A DNA stretch of 14,030 nt from Porogramme epimiltina. Lineage: Eukaryota; Basidiomycota; Agaricomycetes; Polyporales; Polyporaceae. Every line of letters begins with the position of its first letter. Position 1 is the first letter of the stretch. This document shows, in pieces, positions 9,654 to 14,030 of this stretch. Where the stretch lies: positions 1 through 14,030 of the forward strand of contig FTLJ01001256.1 in the NCBI GenBank assembly GCA_900155495.1, in the 5' to 3' direction. The translations under genes were made by a program, and so were the position numbers. Under the pieces are notes generated by a model. It worked only from the letters and a program-made list of their open reading frames with translations. It made no database searches and had not been told where the DNA came from.

Positions 9654-10913
9654 CTATGATGCTAGTGCACCGCTCCGAGATTTGCACCAAGCCAAACGGC
9701 CGATGCGAGGCTGGAGCGTTCCGTCGGAAACAAAGTCGACGGAGATCAGAACGAGGTCATCTAGCTCGTAAGGGAATGGTCCCTGAGTCTTCTTGCTCTT
9801 GGTCTGAAGAATGCCATGAGCGACATTCCTTAAAACTAGGGACCACAGAAGCTTACGATGAACATATGGAGCACGCGCGCAGCGTAAGTTGCTATTTGAC
9901 TTTTGGTAGGTTGTAAAGGTTCGCCGTGTCTAAAGCGGACGACCGACATTTGTCTGCGATAACTGTCGTAGCCATCGAACTGAGAGTATGCAACTATGAG
10001 CATTCAACACATTGATGGACCGAAAGATGGCCACTTACCAAGTAGACGAACCGTATTTTCTGGGCCATATGAATACCAGGAAACGCAGGATTGTCACCAT
10101 TGAGCAGGGAGATAACTCGGCCTTCAAATGCGTCTCGGACGGAGAGTGCATTATATGTTATCGGGGTCGCCCTGTGGCTTTTGCACCTGATGCGAGTGTT
10201 GGTGTATGTTGTCTGTCTAAGTTCCTATCCGAGGGCAAATGAGCACATGGGTGACGTTCCGTTGTAACACAACCGGTTACCTCATGTGGAACAGACAGAG
10301 AACTCTGGTTTGTCCGAGAGTCCAAGGCTTGAGTGTCATAGGTAGTGCAATGCACAGATGTTGAAGATTCAGGAACAATAGCCGAGTTCAGGCTTGGATT
10401 ATCGGAATGAGGAAGTTGCAGCCAATGCAAATTTGGCGGATCGAGGCCTGAACCCAGAGGGGCCTGTTGGCTACTAGAATCTATGCACTGGACGGTGGGA
10501 TAAGAGTTCACATAGGAGCATAATGGGCCCTGAGTTATGGAAGGTGTTCGACCAGTATCCGAATCTTGTACGAACTCGGAGATTGAACTGAAGTAGCCAG
10601 TGCTGGCTACAATATGGGGAGACTGTTATTAGACACTAGTGTCAGCTGTATTGATATGACTCAAAATGTGACGAAAACTCCATTACCTCCATTGCAGTGA
10701 AATATAGTGGAGTGAGCACTGAGGGAACGACAACAGTCTGATGACGAGGGGGAGGCGCACAAAACCGATGGTCGGTGCTTTAGGAGCGCCATCTTGCTGT
10801 TAGTCTTTATACCAGTCTGAACCCGTGGCACGAGACTACCTGGATAGACCGTCAACCGTGACGCGGCAGTAGTAGTAAGCATTGATCCTAGGCTCGCCGC
10901 TACTGCTACTCAT
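9654..10913 (-). CDS. Uncharacterised Agaricomycete-family protein (spliced)
   Basis: Six exons on the minus strand, in transcript order 10913-10840, 10796-10687, 10606-10281, 10224-10039, 9979-9857 and 9803-9654, join in frame to 322 residues. Introns are 43, 80, 56, 59 and 53 nt, all GT-AG; the second has a CTAAT branch site. Residues 25-170 are Ser/Thr/Pro-rich and low in structure. The C-terminal part reads as a folded domain: GDNPAFPGIHMAQKIRF (about 213-229), FDGYDSYRRQ (233-242), KSQIATYAARVLHMF and LVLISVDFVSDGTLQP (290-305). From memory this resembles the end of an uncharacterised family abundant in mushroom-forming fungi, with a GYE-W-R-x-I-like core and a conserved (L/I)-x-x-VS-x-G-(S/T)-(W/L)-QP motif. 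No function is known to me and none is proposed. The ATG at 10913 has A at -3. The first intron (43 nt) is short, with its CTAAC very close to the acceptor; the alternative is an unspliced start at 10882. The last five exons are mutually supported by phase. Confidence 0.75.
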
Positions 10914-11249
10914 GCTGTGTCATGACTCGTATAAAGTTGGAGGCCCCGAAGTATGCAGCCACCGCATCCTCAGAGCATAGTCATATTGTTGGAAGGAGAT
11001 CTCCGATGGGGAGGAGGCGTACGCGGCCCTGGAGAACATCGAGACAGTCTCGGAACGCCTCATGTGAGCCTAGGCGCTTCATGAGAGTGAGCTATTTACG
11101 AATTTCTTACAGTGTTGCTACGCAAGGCTTCGGCTGACACCCATATCATGGTGTTGTATTGGGTTCAAAGACTCGGACATTGTGTGGCCGGATGCAGCGA
11201 GAGAGAAAACTCACAAGATATCCTAACCAATGATCCTAACCTCTAACAC
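10914..11249. other. Upstream region of orphan gene with coding-like patch
   Basis: This is the presumed promoter of the minus-strand orphan gene. Within it, 10981-11137 looks coding on the plus strand: a GC3-rich frame including DGEEAYAALENIETVSERL is followed by a 49-nt GT-AG intron (11064-11112, GTGAGC to TTTCTTACAG) and ends at 11137. The opposite strand also has a GC3-rich frame beginning near 11063. The strand is therefore ambiguous, and no upstream exon on the plus strand is compatible with the orphan gene. It may be a gene fragment. Degenerate CCTAAC-like motifs occur at 11220-11245. Confidence 0.35.
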
Positions 11250-11410
11250 CATCAGCAAAACGTCAGCATTACAAGTGTCGCTTATGCAGGCTTTTCCTAG
11301 CTATTTCATACTATTTCGTACTATTTCGTGCTCACAAGCAGGAAATAGCTCGAAATAGTAAGGAATAGTCGTCAAAAAATCGTACTTATAACGCTGACTT
11401 TTTGCTGATG
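11250..11410. mobile_element. 161-bp hairpin MITE-like element
   Basis: The ends are inverted repeats of about 28 bp. The left end starts CATCAGCAAAACGTCAGC (11250-11267). The right end, read on the minus strand from 11410, starts CATCAGCAAAAAGTCAGC. The match continues for about 10 bp more, with 3-4 mismatches overall. The interior is also an inverted repeat: three 10-bp units built on CTATTTC (11301-11330) face three related units on the other strand (11341-11370), with a loop of about 10 bp. The whole element can therefore fold into one long hairpin. There is no coding capacity. Small size, terminal inverted repeats and absence of a transposase fit a miniature inverted-repeat transposable element. 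No long target-site duplication is visible; if the ends are taken as CAGCAAAA, an AT dinucleotide flanks both sides. The parent transposon superfamily is unknown. Confidence 0.78.
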
Positions 11411-12343
11411 CTCGCCACTGCCACTAATCCATAATTGCTAAAACCTAATCCCTGTAATCCTAACGGAGTTAACGCTGCACTAAGTCGGGAGAGGCAGTTG
11501 AAACTTTTGGCGGTGAGAGAACGTAGCGCCGAAAGGGCCTGGCTGCATTTGTCAGAGCACGAAAGCCATCCTTACTGGCTCAGTAAGTGCGCTTGATCTC
11601 AGAGATTCTCTGGGATAGGTGGCGCGGTTTTTAGATTTAGTAACCTTACGCAACTGAGACTACCGGGGACAGATCTGTGAGACTGTCCGCACTACCCGCC
11701 CCTAGTGGTGGAATAGTTCCTTCGATCTAAGGGTCGCGAAGCTTCACTGTTTCTGAGCATCGAGTCAGCCGGACGTAGCAGCATCACTCCCGACTATAGT
11801 GCGACTAGCCTCAAACGCCACAAGCGAGCTCAAGTGGTACTGGCACTACGGCGAGTCCGAGTCGGAGACGGTCCCGGAGGATCTCCGTTTGTGGCTGAGG
11901 GTCCACTCGGATCACCCTTAATGATAGCGGTAATGTTCCTCTGTGCGGTGTGCGCGATGGTGTTACTCTATATTAGGCCACACCTTGTTGAGAAGATAGC
12001 TTGGCCGATAGAGCGGGTAGGGTGTGCCCATGGTGGCACTTTCGGCGTGGTTATTACGGGCACTGGGCTGCAGAGCACAGGGCGGGCCTAGGCGGAGTTC
12101 CTGTGCATAAGTCCGAACTCGTTTAAGGGTCCCATAGTGTTTATGGTGATTAGTTTACACAGATTACGATCTTATTACTCATACAAGGATCCCAATACAC
12201 ACGCTTGTATGAGGCAGGCACCGGAAGATGAGTTGGCGGAAAATAGAAGTATAGGGTGGACTCGTGAACGGTACAGAGACGGTGAGTCAAATATCTTAGT
12301 AAAAATACTGGCTAGCCGGTCTGCACCAGCAAAGCCGAAGTGA
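11411..12343. other. Spacer between MITE and ABD1, no gene assigned
   Basis: Frames are frequently interrupted on both strands, and the composition lacks the high GC3 of the confirmed genes. Two patches look somewhat protein-like on the plus strand: an open frame at 11757-11921 containing WYWHYGESESETVPEDLR, and a frame at 12137-12343 that ends just before the ABD1 stop codon on the other strand. An 85-codon frame at 11834-12091 encodes a short hydrophobic stretch. No motif was recognised, no convincing splice model joins these patches, and no RNA gene was seen. Decayed mobile-element or gene remnants are possible. The ABD1 3' UTR should occupy the right end. Confidence 0.4.
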
Positions 12344-13941
12344 TCAGCACTTCTTGAAGGCGAAGCCGACATAGATATCTATGAGGGAGGGTCAACGACC
12401 GCACTCGTGGAGCACAGAGGGGATGCTTACTCGCTGCATCCCATTGGTCTTCGTCCATCTGGCTCTCGCCGTTCGAGTCGACGACGCGCATCCGCTGCAG
12501 GAGCTGGGCAAAATCTGGGTGCTTCTGGTGCTCTTCGAATATCTGGTGAAATTCTTTCTTGTAGACGCACTGCAGGCCGTACTCCCCCGCGAGGCTAAAC
12601 GAAGAATGTGTCAGAAGATATCTAACGCGAAACGTGACGACCGGCCTACTCGACAAAATTTTCCCAGTGAACCACATACTCTGGAACGTCGTCAACGGCG
12701 TCCTGGAGGTAAAACCAGTACCGATGGCCAAACACGGGGCGGTTGTCACGGTCCTCAAACCGGATTTTGTACACATTGTTCCCCCACGACAACTCCTCCG
12801 CGTTCGGAGGGAGCGAGTCGAGCTGGTCCCTGAGCATCGGCGAAAATAGACGCGTCAGTATCGCATTCCGTGGGCGGGCGCCGCAGGCGAGACGCACATG
12901 AGTTGCTTCGCATCTGGCACGGTGCCGATGAAAACGCCGCCGGGTCGTAGCCACGTGGCGACGTTGTGGAGCATGATGCGCGCCTTGGTCTCACTCTCGA
13001 ACGCGTAGTGCATACAAAACTGGAGCGACACGACGTCGAACGGCGCCGCAAGCAGGTGCGCCGGGAGCTCGTCCGAGAGCACGTGCGCATAGCAGTCGAG
13101 CGCGAAGAACGCGGCCGTGAAGCGCGCGCCCTTAGAGTTTCCGTGCCGCGACTGCGCCTGCTCGATCGACACCTGCGCGATATCTGCATATGGGCGAGTG
13201 AGTGGGAAAAGATGTGGGCGGGCGCGTGGCGTGGGTGAGGGTGGGTACGCACCTAGCCCAACGTACTCGGCGACGTTTGCCTTTGCCCACTTGGTCAGGT
13301 CGCCGCCCTTGCCGCACCCCATGTCGAGCACGCGCCCGCGCATCCGACCGCGGCGGGCGGCACCGGGCGTCTCGGCGAGCGCGGGGTGCGCGAAACGGGT
13401 GATGAGCACGCTCTTCACCCAGTTGTTGAAACTCTTCAGGCCGATGATGGGCGAATCCTGCCGCTGCGCGACGCCGACGTCCGGTCGCGCATTATCTGGA
13501 GACGCCATGAGAGATGGATAGTCAGCATACCGGAAGCAATCACAGGTGGCCCGGATAGAGCAGACAAAAAGGGGGGAGGCAGAAGAGCGGAACGCCGGGA
13601 TGGTAAAGGGACGACAAAAAGGCAAAACACGCACAGTGCTCGACCACGGCCGCGACGTCGCCCGAGCGGCGGCGCTTGCGCGGGCTCTCGTCGTCGTCGT
13701 CCTGGTCCCCCGACGCGTCGGGCCGCTCGCGCTTCGGCGGGCGGCCGTCGCCGAGGAGGTTCTCGACGCGCTTGTGCTTGCGGAGGAGGAGCGTGCCGAC
13801 GCCGCCCGAGTAGTTGCGGTAGCGCTCCATCTCCGCGGGCGAGAGCGGGACGAGCACGGACGAGGCGGGCGTCGTGCGCCGCGGCGCGTACGGCACCGCG
13901 CTCCGGCGCGGCTGGGACGGGGGCGGGGACGGCGGGGGCAT
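12344..13941 (-). CDS. ABD1: mRNA cap guanine-N7 methyltransferase (Abd1)
   Basis: Six exons, in transcript order 13941-13635, 13495-13253, 13183-12898, 12829-12650, 12594-12431 and 12378-12344, give 404 residues. Introns are 139, 69, 68, 55 and 52 nt, all GT-AG, with CTGAC branch sites in the first, third and fourth. Family landmarks are: DSPIIGLKSFNNWVKSVLI (116-134); the S-adenosylmethionine motif I VLDMGCGKGGDL (158-169); FDVVSLQFCMHYAFE (232-246), whose His-Tyr lies in the cap-binding region in this family; WLRPGGVFIGTVPD (261-274); EYGL and VYKKEFH; and the terminal YVGFAFKKC. The enzyme methylates the GpppN cap of nuclear pre-mRNA at guanine N7 and acts with Pol II. The N-terminus is proline-rich, then basic/acidic (residues 65-95), as usual in fungi. 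13941 is the first ATG in the window, but its frame stays open upstream to the adapter junction at 14002 and encodes more proline-rich sequence, so the true start is probably beyond the contig. The catalytic core is complete. Confidence 0.95.
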
Positions 13942-14002
13942 GGGTTTCGGGGGCAGGCTCGATGCGGGTGGGGGCAGGGAGGGGGGGGGCTGGGAGAGGG
14001 GC

Positions 14003-14030
14003 CTGTCTCTTGTACACAGCTGACGCTGCC
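14003..14030 (+). other. Nextera/Tn5 sequencing-adapter remnant
   Basis: The last 28 bases begin CTGTCTCTT and end CTGACGCTGCC. They match the Nextera transposase adapter (19-bp Tn5 mosaic end plus read-2 sequence) at 26 of 28 positions, differing at 14012 (G for A) and 14019 (G for T). In reverse complement the sequence translates to VYKRQ (MYKRQ when the GTG is read as a start), a known artefact signature in predicted proteins. This is library contamination at the contig end; genomic sequence stops at or just before 14002. Confidence 0.95.

Noticed and set aside
10012..10242. A 76-codon plus-strand frame.
   Set aside because: It is antisense to exon 4 of the minus-strand orphan gene, whose splicing and C-terminal motifs are better supported.
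11220..11475. Several CCTAAC/CCTAATCC-like motifs resembling degenerate telomere repeats.
   Set aside because: They are too few, irregular and imperfect to support an interstitial telomeric array.
11834..12091. An 85-codon frame with a hydrophobic, membrane-like stretch.
   Set aside because: It is short, lacks homology I can recognise, sits in stop-dense DNA and conflicts with the neighbouring protein-like frame at 11757-11921.
12755..13252. Arg/Ser-rich minus-strand frame of 165 codons.
   Set aside because: It is a shadow of the GC-rich ABD1 exon 3 in another frame; the ABD1 frame carries the methyltransferase motifs.
13436..14017. A 193-codon minus-strand frame starting at the contig end.
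   Set aside because: Its first codons are adapter sequence (VYKRQ), and the remainder is out of frame with ABD1, which has strong family motifs and consistent splicing.
1..14030. A tRNA, snRNA, 5S rRNA or CRISPR array.
   Set aside because: No tRNA B-box, snRNA landmark or regularly spaced repeat was found by reading. A covariance-model scan (tRNAscan-SE, Infernal) would be decisive.

Overview
The window looks like a nuclear contig from a mushroom-forming basidiomycete (Agaricomycete). The reasons are short introns (mostly 43-90 nt) with GT-AG ends and CTGAC/CTAAC-type branch points, high G/C at third codon positions, CT-rich flanks around genes, and two genes that match protein families I know only from this group. 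Gene models were spliced by hand. No tool or database was run, and family assignments rest on recognised motifs.

Layout, left to right. 1-270 holds nothing I can name. 271-437 is a degenerate AAGCC array with two 13-bp palindromes, and looks like the edge of a transposable element. It abuts a plus-strand, 9-exon gene (452-2607) of the Agaricomycete F-box type, whose N-terminal F-box is absent. 2608-5341 is a long region without a supportable gene; its right half is the CT-rich leader and promoter zone of the next gene. 5342-8070 (+) is a complete 4-exon cdc25/MIH1, the mitotic-inducer phosphatase. A CT-rich 3' flank follows. 9654-10913 (-) is a 6-exon gene of about 322 codons that no single long reading frame reveals. 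Its C-terminal domain resembles an uncharacterised Agaricomycete family. A 161-bp hairpin element with terminal inverted repeats, probably a MITE, lies at 11250-11410 upstream of it. 11411-12343 is an unassigned spacer. 12344-13941 (-) is ABD1, the mRNA cap guanine-N7 methyltransferase, in 6 exons, probably cut at its 5' end by the contig end. The last 28 bases (14003-14030) are a near-perfect Nextera/Tn5 adapter, not genomic DNA.

The genes do not form a pathway. Cdc25 (cell cycle) and Abd1 (mRNA capping) are housekeeping genes, separated by lineage-specific and mobile DNA. I see no CRISPR, prophage, operon or biosynthetic system. The parts most worth following up are the hidden spliced orphan gene, the hairpin element, the 5'-truncated F-box gene at the repeat boundary, and the adapter contamination.
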